Of a stretch of DNA of 64,000 bases, positions 18,965-27,629 are shown piece by piece. Location of the stretch: positions 62,001-126,000 of the forward strand of contig NZ_JAEHFW010000003.1 of NCBI RefSeq assembly GCF_016522075.1, written 5' to 3'. The position numbers were made by a program, and so were the translations under genes. The notes beneath the pieces were generated by a model. That model had not been told where the DNA came from. It ran no database searches and was given only the letters and a program-made list of their open reading frames with translations. This stretch comes from Mucilaginibacter segetis (GTDB lineage Bacteria > Bacteroidota > Bacteroidia > Sphingobacteriales > Sphingobacteriaceae). The first letter of the stretch is position 1, and every line of letters begins with the position of its first letter.

Positions 18965-20044
18965 ATGATCATTCAGAAATCAAAAAGCACGCTGGTAACT
19001 ATACTTATCCATATACTAATATGGGGAGTGCTGGGCCTGCTGTTATTGTTCTATCAACCATTATCATGGAACATTCAGGTTCCATACCAGTTCTGGATAA
19101 AGCAGTTCCTTATTTTAAGTATGCTGATATCAGCTTATTATTTAAATGCATATTTACTGGTGCCTAAGTTTTTATTAAAAAACCGGATCGGCATTTACTT
19201 TTTACTGCTGGTAGCCATTGTAATTGTAATTGTTTTGCTAACCGGCTATATTGATAAATGGTTGCATATGCACCGTTTAATGGAAGCAGCCTTTCGTAAG
19301 CATGGTCCCCCTAAGGCAGGCGGTGCCGGTGGCAGGCGCGGTTTTGATACACTTACCTTTACGGTAGTGGCGTTAGTACTCGGTATCAGTACCAGTATAA
19401 CCACTACGCAAACCTGGAAAAAGGGCAAGCAGCAACAGCAGAAAATGGAGCAGGATAAAATAAGCTCCGAGTTGTCGTTCTTAAAGGCGCAGATAAATCC
19501 GCATTTCTTTTTTAACACGTTAAATAATATATACGCGCTTACGCTGGTGAATGTGGAAACATCGCGCACGGCCCTGCATCAATTATCGCGTATGATGAGG
19601 TATGTGTTGTACGATACCCAAAATACTACTGCCCTGCTGAGCCAGGAGGTGGCCTTTGTAAAGGATTATATCAGCCTGATGCAATTACGTTTAACAGATA
19701 AGGTATCGGTGAATTTTAATTACCCCACACCATTAAAGGAGTACCAGGTGGCGCCAATGCTGTTTTTACCCTTTGTAGAGAATGCTTTTAAACACGGCAT
19801 CAGCGATACGCTGCCCAGTAATGTAAATATCAGTATTGAGCAGGAGGACGATAAACTTACGCTGATAGTACAAAACGCAGTATTTAATGTGCAGGGTGTT
19901 AGCCTGGAGGAGAATAAAGGGATCGGGCTTAATAATACGATACGCCGGCTTGCCCTTTTGTACCCTAAAAAGCATACCTTAAGCGTGGATAACAATACCG
20001 AAGCAAATTTATATACGGTAACTTTAACGTTGAATTTGGCATGA
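18965..20044 (+). CDS. LytS-type sensor histidine kinase
   Basis: A 359-residue membrane kinase. Four hydrophobic segments: about 11-30, 45-67, 76-95 and 128-147. The phospho-acceptor region of the His_kinase family (PF06580) is FLKAQINPHFFFNTLNNIY with His180. The HATPase domain follows with PFVENAFKHGIS (N box) and NKGIGLNNTIRR (G box). The ATG at 18965 is chosen over the TTG at 18905 because it starts directly before the first membrane segment. It overlaps the response regulator gene by 4 bases. An H-G-P-P-K-A-G-G-A-G-G-R-R-G stretch lies in the loop before the fourth membrane segment. Signal unknown. Confidence 0.92.
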   Translation: MIIQKSKSTLVTILIHILIWGVLGLLLLFYQPLSWNIQVPYQFWIKQFLILSMLISAYYLNAYLLVPKFLLKNRIGIYFLLLVAIVIVIVLLTGYIDKWLHMHRLMEAAFRKHGPPKAGGAGGRRGFDTLTFTVVALVLGISTSITTTQTWKKGKQQQQKMEQDKISSELSFLKAQINPHFFFNTLNNIYALTLVNVETSRTALHQLSRMMRYVLYDTQNTTALLSQEVAFVKDYISLMQLRLTDKVSVNFNYPTPLKEYQVAPMLFLPFVENAFKHGISDTLPSNVNISIEQEDDKLTLIVQNAVFNVQGVSLEENKGIGLNNTIRRLALLYPKKHTLSVDNNTEANLYTVTLTLNLA

Positions 20045-20805
20045 TCATAAATTGTATAGCTGTTGACGACGAGCCTTTAGCCCTTGGGCTGATATGTTCA
20101 TTTATTGAGCAAACACCATTCTTGAATTTGGTGGGCCGGTACAACAGCGCGGTAGAAGCTTTGGGCGGCTTGCAGCAGCACAAAGTTGATCTGCTGCTTT
20201 TAGATATACAAATGCCTAACTTAAACGGTATTGAGCTTGCCCGTGTGCTGGATAGTCGCGGCCCTAACCGCCCGCGGATAATTTTCACCACGGCTTATAA
20301 TCAGTTTGCGCTGGAGGGCTACCGGGTTGACGCGCTGGATTACCTGCTGAAACCTTTTAATTACGAGGAATTTTTGCACGCGGCCAATAAGGCTCTGGCT
20401 TATGCCGAACTGGTGGAACGTTCCAACACCGCGCCTGCTGTTTTTGCTACCACTGCCTCACCTGCCGCTACAGAAAAGCCGGAGGATGAATATCTGTTTA
20501 TAAAAGTTGAATATCAACTGGTACGTATAGCGTTCAATGATATTTTATACCTGGAGAGCCTGAAAGATTATGTAAAGGTATACATGCGGAATGTGGAAAA
20601 GCCATTGCTTACCCTGAGCAGCCTGAAGGCCCTGGAAGAGAAACTCCCTGCCAGGCGTTTTATGCGTGTACATCGCTCGTATATTGTATCGCTCGATAAA
20701 ATAAACTCCATTACCCGCAACGCCCTGCAAATAGGTAAAATAAACATCACCGTAGGCGACCAGTATAAAGACGCCTTCAACCAGTTTTTAAGTAAGTGGA
20801 CTTAA
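20041..20805 (+). CDS. LytTR-family response regulator
   Basis: A 254-residue DNA-binding regulator paired with the upstream kinase. The receiver domain is at 1-120 with acidic residues Asp9-Asp10, phospho-acceptor Asp55 (LLLLDIQMPNLNG), Thr near 84 (IIFTTAY) and Lys in YLLKPFN. An Ala/Thr/Pro linker leads to the LytTR domain (about 150-252: YLFIKVEYQLVRIAFNDILYLES, RFMRVHRSYIVSLDKINSI). Likely controls the divergent outer membrane protein gene; that is inference from position. Confidence 0.94.
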   Translation: MIINCIAVDDEPLALGLICSFIEQTPFLNLVGRYNSAVEALGGLQQHKVDLLLLDIQMPNLNGIELARVLDSRGPNRPRIIFTTAYNQFALEGYRVDALDYLLKPFNYEEFLHAANKALAYAELVERSNTAPAVFATTASPAATEKPEDEYLFIKVEYQLVRIAFNDILYLESLKDYVKVYMRNVEKPLLTLSSLKALEEKLPARRFMRVHRSYIVSLDKINSITRNALQIGKINITVGDQYKDAFNQFLSKWT

Positions 20806-20809
20806 GGGA

Positions 20810-21112
20810 ATGTTTTTTACTATAAATCAAAAGGTGCTCTCTTCAATTCTTATAGTTTTAACCATCCTTATTTTGTTGTTTGGTTTTGGTTGGATGAATA
20901 GCCTGATAAGCTATAAATATGAGGTACAGGATAGTGTATTTGCAGGTGAGATACTTGATCAACATCAGCAATCTATTTTAAATGGGATATTATCTTGTAA
21001 AATTGGATTAGTTTGTAGTACAATTCTATTGATATTTGGATTATATGTAAATGAAGCGAATCCAACCTTTAGAGGCAGGGTTAGTTATAAAAAGAAAAAA
21101 TTGATTAGCTGA
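20810..21112 (+). CDS. Small two-helix membrane protein
   Basis: A 100-residue protein starting four bases after the response regulator stop. Hydrophobic segments at about 10-30 (VLSSILIVLTILILLFGFGW) and 60-82 (LSCKIGLVCSTILLIFGLYV); the C-terminus is Lys-rich and presumably cytosolic. No family recognised. The coding sequence looks more A+T-rich than its neighbours. Coupling to the two-component genes suggests co-expression only. Confidence 0.55.
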   Translation: MFFTINQKVLSSILIVLTILILLFGFGWMNSLISYKYEVQDSVFAGEILDQHQQSILNGILSCKIGLVCSTILLIFGLYVNEANPTFRGRVSYKKKKLIS

Positions 21113-21193
21113 TAAAATTTATTTCTCCATAAATTCAGCCAAATAAATGACGCTTCCAAAACATTCCACACAAATTTTCACTTACCAATTAAG

Positions 21194-21201
21194 TAAATTT
21201 G
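21194..21201 (+). promoter_or_regulatory. -7 box of msrA
   Basis: TAAATTTG matches TAnnTTTG exactly and would give a leader of about 18 bases before the ATG at 21224. No TTG is present at the -33 position (TTTTCA instead). Confidence 0.5.
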
Positions 21202-21223
21202 TATTATAAAAGCGTTAAATATA

Positions 21224-21775
21224 ATGGCACAAAATATTCAGAAAATAACTTTTGGCAGCGGTTGCTTTTGGTGCACCGAGGCCATCTTTCAAAATGTTAA
21301 AGGAGTAAGCAAAGTGGAGTCGGGTTATATGGGTGGGCATACTCAAAACCCTACGTATATGGAAATATGCAATGGCGATACCGGTCATGCCGAGGTGATA
21401 AGCTTGGAGTACGATGCCGATGCAGTTAGCTTTGAGGAACTGCTTTTGGTGTTTTTTAAAACACATAACCCTACTACATTAAACAGGCAGGGGAATGATG
21501 TAGGTACACAATACCGTTCGGCTATATTTTATTATACTGATGAGCAAAAGCAACAAGCCGAAGCGATGGTGAAAAAGCTAACGGACGAGCAGGTTTTTGA
21601 TAAACCCATAGTAACAGAAATAACACCTGCAAGCGAGTTTTATAAGGCAGAGGATTATCATCAGAATTATTTTAGCGATAACCCCATGAAGCCTTATTGC
21701 GCCTTTGTTATACAGCCTAAACTAAACAAGTTTGCCAAAGAATTTACAGAAAAGTTAAAACCGGAACTGTTATAA
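21224..21775 (+). CDS. msrA: Peptide methionine (S)-S-oxide reductase
   Basis: Reduces the S-epimer of methionine sulfoxide in proteins and free methionine. 183 residues. The catalytic motif GCFWCTEAIF is at about 13-22 (the first Cys is the nucleophile). Also present are GYMGGHTQNPTYMEICNGDTGHAE and the DVGTQYRSAIF segment. Without a signal peptide it is cytosolic. Monocistronic. Confidence 0.97.
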   Translation: MAQNIQKITFGSGCFWCTEAIFQNVKGVSKVESGYMGGHTQNPTYMEICNGDTGHAEVISLEYDADAVSFEELLLVFFKTHNPTTLNRQGNDVGTQYRSAIFYYTDEQKQQAEAMVKKLTDEQVFDKPIVTEITPASEFYKAEDYHQNYFSDNPMKPYCAFVIQPKLNKFAKEFTEKLKPELL

Positions 21776-21799
21776 TGCCCATATTTGCCAACAGCAATT

Positions 21800-22603
21800 A
21801 TGAAAAAGAACATTACCGGCCTCTTGGCAGGCATCATTTTACTGAGCGCCTGCGCCACTACAAAAAAAACAGAGAGCACTTCACTGGCCAACGGCGGCAA
21901 AATCTGGTCGGCGCTTTGGCAGCAACGCGCGGCAGAATATAAGGCGTTGTGTTTCCAGGCGTATAACATTGCCCGGCTGCGCTTAAACGAGGCTGTCCGC
22001 CAACCTGGTGGTAAGCCTTTAGCTATAGTTACCGATATTGACGAGACCTTATTAGATAATAGCCCTTATGATGCTATGCGCGCTGCCCAAAACCAGGAAT
22101 ATACCGGTGAAACCTGGAAAGCGTGGACAGCCAAAGCGCAAGCCGATACGGTGCCCGGTGCGCCTTCATTCCTGAAATATGCGGCATCAAAAGGAGTAGC
22201 CGTATTTTACATCACCAACCGCGATCAGGATGAGATGGCCGGCACTTTAAAAAATTTAAAGAAATTCAATTTGCCGGATGCTGATGAATCACACTTGTTT
22301 TTAAAGCAGGGCAACTCCAGTAAAGAAAGCCGCAGGCTAACTGTTTTATCAACCTATAATATTGTTTTACTGTGTGGTGATAATCTGCCCGATTTTGACG
22401 CCTTGTATGACAGCCACCCCACAGAGGAAAACCGAAGCGCTATTACAGAACAGTTGAAGAAAGAGTTTGGCGATAAATATATTGTATTGCCCAATCCATC
22501 GTATGGTGATTGGGAAGGAGCCTTATTCAACTACGATTATAAACTCACCCACGCTCAAAAAGATTCGGTGATGCGTGCAAAGCTAAAGGTGGATAAGCAA
22601 TAA
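21800..22603 (+). CDS. 5'-nucleotidase, lipoprotein e(P4) family (class C acid phosphatase)
   Basis: HAD-superfamily phosphatase of the e(P4)/class C type, 267 residues from the ATG at 21800 (the TTG at 21785 would extend it). Lipoprotein signal with lipobox LLSAC. HAD motif I is TDIDETLLDNSPY near residues 75-87 (nucleophilic Asp and general-acid Asp). Motif II is FYITNRDQDE; the acidic motif is LLCGDNLPDFDALYD. Relatives hydrolyse nucleotide monophosphates at the outer membrane for nucleoside or NAD scavenging. Located directly after msrA. Confidence 0.9.
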   Translation: MKKNITGLLAGIILLSACATTKKTESTSLANGGKIWSALWQQRAAEYKALCFQAYNIARLRLNEAVRQPGGKPLAIVTDIDETLLDNSPYDAMRAAQNQEYTGETWKAWTAKAQADTVPGAPSFLKYAASKGVAVFYITNRDQDEMAGTLKNLKKFNLPDADESHLFLKQGNSSKESRRLTVLSTYNIVLLCGDNLPDFDALYDSHPTEENRSAITEQLKKEFGDKYIVLPNPSYGDWEGALFNYDYKLTHAQKDSVMRAKLKVDKQ

Positions 22604-22664
22604 TCCAGACTGTATCTGATTGTATCAATTATTTGACGTGTTAAGTTTTTGTTAACTCTGCTGA

Positions 22665-22676
22665 TACCCGCGGGTA
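22665..22676. promoter_or_regulatory. Perfect 12-bp palindrome beside a -7 box
   Basis: TACCCGCGGGTA is a perfect dyad, unusually G+C-rich for its spacer. It lies six bases upstream of TATTTTTG (22682-22689), the probable -7 box of the phosphoesterase fusion gene. Position fits an operator; no regulator is identified. Confidence 0.35.
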
Positions 22677-22681
22677 ATATG

Positions 22682-22689
22682 TATTTTTG
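22682..22689 (+). promoter_or_regulatory. -7 box of the beta-propeller/phosphoesterase gene
   Basis: TATTTTTG fits TAnnTTTG and lies 17 bases before the ATG at 22707. No TTG at the ideal spacing; an activator may be needed. Confidence 0.45.
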
Positions 22690-22706
22690 AGTTTCAATGT
22701 TTTATT

Positions 22707-25151
22707 ATGAAACAGAAACTCCTACTTTCCATAGCGGCAATTGCTGTAACTTTCCAATCCTTTGCTCAAACACCGGGTAAAATAGCACAGACAGAACAGG
22801 TTTTATTACCCAATGGCTGGAAATTGAGCCCTGCGGGGAGGTCTCTGCCTCTGGGCGATCTGCCATTAAATATGCAGCTGTCCTCATCCGGTAAATATCT
22901 GGCCGTTACCAATAACGGGCAAAGTGTGCAGTCGCTGCAGCTGATAGATCCTAAAAGCGAAAAATTGCTGGACGAGCAGGAACTGAAAAAATCATGGTAT
23001 GGTATAGCTTTTAGCCGCGACGAAAAGGAGCTGTATGCTTCAGGGGGTAACGATAATATTATTCTTGATTTTCATATCAGTAACAGCAAACTGGGTAAGC
23101 CCGATACTATAAGGTTAGGGGCTGCCTGGCCAAAAAATAAAATATGTCCTACAGGTATCGCGGTCAACAAAAAAAATACCATACTATACACGGTAACCAA
23201 GGAGGACAGCACACTCTATATTATTGATCCTGCCAGGAAAAACATACTGAAAAGAGTTAAACTAAGCGCCGAGGCTTATAGCTGTGTTTTATCACCCGAC
23301 GAGAAAACGCTGTATATCTCTTTATGGGGAGGAAATAAAGTGGCTTTCTACAATACATCTACCCAAACTTTAACCAGTATACAGGCAGGCAGCCACCCAA
23401 ATGAGTTATTACTGAATAAAAAAGGAACACTGTTGTTTGTGGCTAATGCTAATGATAATTCGGTATCTATTATTAACACAGCTACGCATAAAATTTTAGA
23501 GACGGTTTCAACCGCATTATATCCAACACATTTAACAGGATCAACCACTAACGGATTTGCCTTATCATCAAACCAAAAAACGCTTTATATAGCCAATGCC
23601 GATAATAATTGTTTGGCCGTTTTTGATGTATCGCAACCTGCCAACAGTCAGAGCCGTGGTTTTATACCGGTAGGTTGGTATCCTACCAATGTTAAAATGC
23701 TGGGCAAAAAAATATTAGTGAGCAATGGTAAAGGTTTTAAGTCAATGGCTAACCCTAACGGGCCGCAGCCTGTTAAGAAAACGGATAACAGCGGGTATCA
23801 GATAGGATCTACAAACAGGAAGGAGCAATATATAGGCGGTTTGTTTAAAGGTACTCTTTCCTTTATTAATGCGCCTGATGAAGCACAGTTAAAGGCCTAC
23901 ACAAAGCAGGTTTACGCTAATACACCATTCAACGATAAAATAGCTGCTGAAGCGCCTGGCGAAGCGGGTAATCCTATCCCTCGTAAGCAAGGTGAGAAAT
24001 CGCCTATAAAGCATGTGTTTTACATTATTAAGGAAAACCGTACATACGATCAGGTAATGGGTGATGTTGCCGAAGGTAACGGTGATACATCACTTTGTAT
24101 ATTCGGCAAAACCGTTACACCAAATTTGCACGCCATTGCCAAAAACTATGTATTGCTGGATAACTTTTATGTAGATGCCGAAGTAAGCGCCGATGGACAT
24201 AACTGGAGCACAGCTGCCTACGCTACCGATTTTGTGGAAAAGACGTGGCCTACCAGCTATGGCGGCCGTGGAGGTAATTATGATTTTGAAGGAACACGCT
24301 TCGCGGCATACCCGCGCGATGGTTTTATATGGGATTATTGTAAACGTGCCGGTGTTAGTTACCGCACCTATGGGGAGTTTGTTACCGACGGCGAAAATGC
24401 TAAAGCCAGTCTTAAATCTTTAGAAGGACACTTTTGTAAACAATCACCAGGGTTTGATATGAGCGTAATGGACCTTAAACGTGAGGAAGTTTGGGCGCAT
24501 GATTTTGACTCGTTACTTACCATAAACCAGGTACCGCAATTCAATTCCATCCGGATATCTAACGATCATACCAGTGGGCAGCGTAAGGGCGCACGTACAC
24601 CTATAGCTTGCGTTGCAGATAATGATTTGGCGGTAGGCAGGTTGATAGAACATCTGTCGCACAGCCCCATCTGGAAAGAATCTGTAGTGATTGTTTTAGA
24701 GGACGATGCCCAAAACGGCCCCGACCATGTAGACGCTCACCGCTCCCCGGTATTTTTAGCCGGCCCGTATGTAAAACGTAACGCGGTTATCCATGGCATG
24801 TACTCTACATCGGGTGTATTGCGTACCATTGAATTGATCTTGGGATTACCGCCAATGAGCCAGTATGATGCATCGGCGATGCCGCTATATGCCTGCTTTA
24901 CCAATAATCCCGACTTTACACCATATGTGGTTAAACCCGCACAGGTTGATCTGGATGCACGCAATATTGCTGATAACGAAAGCAGTCGCCGTTCCGAAAG
25001 CTTTAATCTCGCTAAGGAAGATGCCGCGCCTGATCTTGATCTGAACGAAGTAGTTTGGAAATCAGTAAAAGGAGAAAACTCCATTATGCCAGCGCCAAAA
25101 CGCAGTGCCTTTGTTATTTTGGAGAAGAAAAAGAAACAGGATGATGATTGA
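22707..25151 (+). CDS. Exported YncE-like beta-propeller fused to a phosphoesterase
   Basis: 814 residues with a signal peptide (about 1-20, ending SFAQ). Residues about 30-380 form a YncE-like propeller (repeats such as GIAFSRDEKELYASGGND, SCVLSPDEKTLYISLWGGNKV, LFVANANDNSVSIINTATHK). Residues about 420-760 form a phosphoesterase of the AcpA/phospholipase C type (PF04185): HVFYIIKENRTYDQVMGDV, DNFYVDAEVSADGHNW, VVIVLEDDAQNGPDHVDAHRSPVFLAGP. Metal ligands are expected in the ENRT, DGHNW and DDAQNGPDHVDAHR segments. Probably periplasmic phosphate-ester cleavage; substrate unknown. This fusion type is recurrent in Bacteroidota and Acidobacteria. Confidence 0.88.
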   Translation: MKQKLLLSIAAIAVTFQSFAQTPGKIAQTEQVLLPNGWKLSPAGRSLPLGDLPLNMQLSSSGKYLAVTNNGQSVQSLQLIDPKSEKLLDEQELKKSWYGIAFSRDEKELYASGGNDNIILDFHISNSKLGKPDTIRLGAAWPKNKICPTGIAVNKKNTILYTVTKEDSTLYIIDPARKNILKRVKLSAEAYSCVLSPDEKTLYISLWGGNKVAFYNTSTQTLTSIQAGSHPNELLLNKKGTLLFVANANDNSVSIINTATHKILETVSTALYPTHLTGSTTNGFALSSNQKTLYIANADNNCLAVFDVSQPANSQSRGFIPVGWYPTNVKMLGKKILVSNGKGFKSMANPNGPQPVKKTDNSGYQIGSTNRKEQYIGGLFKGTLSFINAPDEAQLKAYTKQVYANTPFNDKIAAEAPGEAGNPIPRKQGEKSPIKHVFYIIKENRTYDQVMGDVAEGNGDTSLCIFGKTVTPNLHAIAKNYVLLDNFYVDAEVSADGHNWSTAAYATDFVEKTWPTSYGGRGGNYDFEGTRFAAYPRDGFIWDYCKRAGVSYRTYGEFVTDGENAKASLKSLEGHFCKQSPGFDMSVMDLKREEVWAHDFDSLLTINQVPQFNSIRISNDHTSGQRKGARTPIACVADNDLAVGRLIEHLSHSPIWKESVVIVLEDDAQNGPDHVDAHRSPVFLAGPYVKRNAVIHGMYSTSGVLRTIELILGLPPMSQYDASAMPLYACFTNNPDFTPYVVKPAQVDLDARNIADNESSRRSESFNLAKEDAAPDLDLNEVVWKSVKGENSIMPAPKRSAFVILEKKKKQDDD

Positions 25152-25181
25152 TTTGTTTACCTTGAACCAAACACTATCCTG

Positions 25182-26048
25182 ATGGCTATTCTTGAAAATG
25201 AATTTTTAAAAGTATCTGCCGGTACTAAAGGCGCGCAGCTTACTTCTTTTTTTAACAAAAAAACCAATACAGAACATTTATGGCAGGCCAACCCCGATGT
25301 ATGGCCGTGGCATGCGCCAAACCTTTTCCCGGTAGTTGGCGGACTGATTAACGATGAACTGATGGTTGATGGTAAAGCTTATGCCATGAAAAGGCACGGG
25401 TTTGCACGTCAATCGGAGTTTATTTTGTTGGAAACGAGTGAAGTACATGCAAGTTTTTCAAAACCTTATTGTGAAAAAACACTCGAAGTATATCCTTACA
25501 AGTTTGATTTTCAGGTGATGTACACTTTAATTGATAACGCACTTCGTGTAACTTATAAATTGATTAACCGTGATAAGCAGCCGGTTTATTTTTCAGTTGG
25601 CGGACATCCGGCTTTTAACGTGCCTTTTAACACAGGGGAAAGGTATGAAGATTATTATCTGGAGTTTGAGGTTCACGAAGAGTTGAAAACTCATCAGCTA
25701 TCAGCAGAAGGCTTTTTTACCGGTGAAGAACATCATGTAACTATGGAAGGCAACAAGTTGCAGCTCACACGAGAACTGTTTGCCGAGGATGCGCTGGTGT
25801 TTAAAAACCTACTGTCGCGTATGGTGACCATAAAAAGCAATTTGCATGATAAAAGTCTGTCAGTTGAATTTCCTCATTTTAATTATTTAGGCCTTTGGGC
25901 TAAGCCCGGGGCCGACTTTGTATGCATTGAGCCATGGCTTGGCTGTGCTGACACCGTTAATAATCAGGTGGATATCAATAAGAAAGAGGCCATTCAAATG
26001 ACTGATGTAGGACATGTTTTTGAGGCATCCTACTTCATTAGTATTTAA
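25182..26048 (+). CDS. Aldose 1-epimerase family protein (LacX-like)
   Basis: A 288-residue galactose mutarotase-fold protein. Conserved sites: AWHAPNLFPVVGG-type N-terminal segment (WPWHAPNLFPVVGGL near 40-54), RHGFARQSEF near 70 with a catalytic-site His, SVGGHPAFNVPF near 140-151 with the second His, and ADFVCIEPWLG near 245-255 with the Glu. No signal peptide, so cytosolic. It interconverts anomers of aldohexoses or related sugars; specificity unknown. Confidence 0.88.
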   Translation: MAILENEFLKVSAGTKGAQLTSFFNKKTNTEHLWQANPDVWPWHAPNLFPVVGGLINDELMVDGKAYAMKRHGFARQSEFILLETSEVHASFSKPYCEKTLEVYPYKFDFQVMYTLIDNALRVTYKLINRDKQPVYFSVGGHPAFNVPFNTGERYEDYYLEFEVHEELKTHQLSAEGFFTGEEHHVTMEGNKLQLTRELFAEDALVFKNLLSRMVTIKSNLHDKSLSVEFPHFNYLGLWAKPGADFVCIEPWLGCADTVNNQVDINKKEAIQMTDVGHVFEASYFISI

Positions 26049-26134
26049 AAAGTAAATTTTTTTATATTTTTTTAAAACATTTGATTTGATTTTGTGATTA
26101 TCAATAAAAATTACTCACTAAACAATTAAATGCT

Positions 26135-26479
26135 ATGAAAAAGAAAATTTATCTAATCGCCGTAACCATGCTGTTAAGTATTACCGCATTTAACAGTAAT
26201 GCCGCTACCTTCGAAGGTGGTAAAGACAAGAAGGATTACAAAGAGGAATTTGCGAAAATGACCGACGAGCAAAAACAAGCTCGTGTGGAAGAAATTAAAA
26301 CCCGTGTGGAAGAAATCAAACACATGGACAAATCTCATTTAACCCGTCAGGATAAAAAAGAATTGCGCCATGAGCTTAGAGAATTAAAGCACGAAGCACA
26401 AGCAGCTACCAGTGGTGGTGTATACCTTTCAGTTGGTGCTATCATCATCATCATCTTAGTATTGATCCTGATCTTATAA
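26135..26479 (+). CDS. Small exported/membrane-anchored charged-helix protein
   Basis: A 114-residue protein with a signal peptide (about 1-24, ending SNAA), a strongly charged helical segment of Lys/Glu repeats (KTRVEEIKHMDKSHLTRQDKKELRHELRELK, about 55-90), and a C-terminal hydrophobic helix (VYLSVGAIIIIILVLILIL) that ends the protein. The repeat VEEIKTRVEEIK suggests a coiled coil. Such small proteins occur in Sphingobacteriaceae; function unknown. A strong terminator follows at 26499. Confidence 0.7.
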   Translation: MKKKIYLIAVTMLLSITAFNSNAATFEGGKDKKDYKEEFAKMTDEQKQARVEEIKTRVEEIKHMDKSHLTRQDKKELRHELRELKHEAQAATSGGVYLSVGAIIIIILVLILIL

Positions 26480-26498
26480 TCAGAAGAAAATCCATTAT

Positions 26499-26532
26499 AA
26501 AAAAGGGGCAGCTTAATAGCTGCCCCTTTTTT
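26499..26532 (+). terminator. Strong terminator after the small charged-helix protein
   Basis: AGGGGCAGCT/AGCTGCCCCT stem with a TAAT loop, preceded by A-run and followed by T6. Confidence 0.9.
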
Positions 26533-26566
26533 ATTTGCTTTTTAAAGCACCTTGCTTCAAAATCTC

Positions 26567-26574
26567 TATTTTTG
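26567..26574 (+). promoter_or_regulatory. TAnnTTTG box abutting the surE start
   Basis: TATTTTTG is an exact -7 match ending three bases before ATG 26578 and six bases before ATG 26581. It implies a leaderless or nearly leaderless surE operon mRNA if used. Confidence 0.45.
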
Positions 26575-26577
26575 TTG

Positions 26578-27354
26578 ATGATGACAAAAAATAAACCCAA
26601 TATACTGGTAGTGAATGATGACGGGATAACGGCTCCCGGCATAAAGGCGCTGATGCACGTGATGAAAGAAATAGGGAGGGTAGTGGTGGTAGCGCCGGAT
26701 AGCCCTCAATCGGGAATGGGGCATGCCATTACTATAGGTAAACCGCTCCGGTTGGATAAGGTGGATATTTATGAAGGCATTGAAATGTACAGTTGCTCGG
26801 GCACCCCGGTTGATTGCGTAAAACTGGCTGTAAATAAAATATTTAAGGGGCAAAAACCCGATCTTTGCGTATCAGGCATTAATCATGGATTAAATAATTC
26901 CATCAATATACTTTATTCAGGTACCATGTCGGCCGCGGTTGAAGGTGCTATTGAGAGTATTCCGTCTATCGGGTTCTCGTTGGATGATTATACCCTGCAA
27001 GCCAATTTTAAGCCTTGTTTAAAATTTGTGAAGCAATTATCGTTACAGGTATTAAAGAACGGTTTACCCCCGGGCACGTTGCTTAATGTGAATTTCCCGG
27101 CTACATCAAATATTAAAGGTGTTAAAATATGCCGCCAGGCAAAAGCCAAATGGGCAGAAGAATTTGATGAAAGGATGGATCCGCATAACAGGCCTTACTA
27201 TTGGCTAACGGGTGTTTTCCAGTTAAATGATAGCGGGGAGGATACCGATGTTTGGGCATTGGAACATCACTATGCATCGGTAGTGCCTGTACAATTTGAT
27301 ATGACGGCACATTATGCCATGCAAGAATTAAATAACTGGGAATTTAATGTATGA
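26578..27354 (+). CDS. surE: 5'/3'-nucleotidase SurE
   Basis: Stationary-phase survival phosphatase acting on nucleoside 5'- and 3'-monophosphates. About 258 residues. The metal site DDG is in ILVVNDDGITAPGI at the N-terminus, with Ser in APDSPQSGMGHAIT and Asn in SGINHGLNNSINILYSGT (the NxGxN-like motif). Start: ATG 26578 or 26581; the TTG at 26572 overlaps the promoter-like box. Overlaps the next gene by 4 bases, forming a surE-membrane protein-lpxB operon. Confidence 0.94.
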   Translation: MMTKNKPNILVVNDDGITAPGIKALMHVMKEIGRVVVVAPDSPQSGMGHAITIGKPLRLDKVDIYEGIEMYSCSGTPVDCVKLAVNKIFKGQKPDLCVSGINHGLNNSINILYSGTMSAAVEGAIESIPSIGFSLDDYTLQANFKPCLKFVKQLSLQVLKNGLPPGTLLNVNFPATSNIKGVKICRQAKAKWAEEFDERMDPHNRPYYWLTGVFQLNDSGEDTDVWALEHHYASVVPVQFDMTAHYAMQELNNWEFNV

Positions 27355-27629
27355 TGCTGGCAGGCAGTAGAAATAATTTAATAGCGGGTTTCCTTTGCGG
27401 ATGTGTGTTGCCTTTAATTACATGGATAGTTTTTGAGTATTGGCTGCAGGCGGATGATATGATAATGAATAAGCCCGGAGTGCCTTATTTAATAGCCATC
27501 TGTATTAATTTAATGATGATAAGATACAGTGTGCTTCATGATCAGGATAAAACTGGCAAAGGTATAATGATGAGTACTTTTATGATATTGCTGCTCGTTT
27601 TTATGTTTAAAATAAGGTTATCCGCATGA
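27351..27629 (+). CDS. Small membrane protein between surE and lpxB
   Basis: A 92-residue protein with three hydrophobic segments (about 10-30, 44-58, 72-88). It overlaps both surE and lpxB by 4 bases, so it is very probably translated as part of that operon. No family recognised. Position suggests a role near lipid A synthesis or simply co-expression; this is inference. Confidence 0.7.
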   Translation: MMLAGSRNNLIAGFLCGCVLPLITWIVFEYWLQADDMIMNKPGVPYLIAICINLMMIRYSVLHDQDKTGKGIMMSTFMILLLVFMFKIRLSA

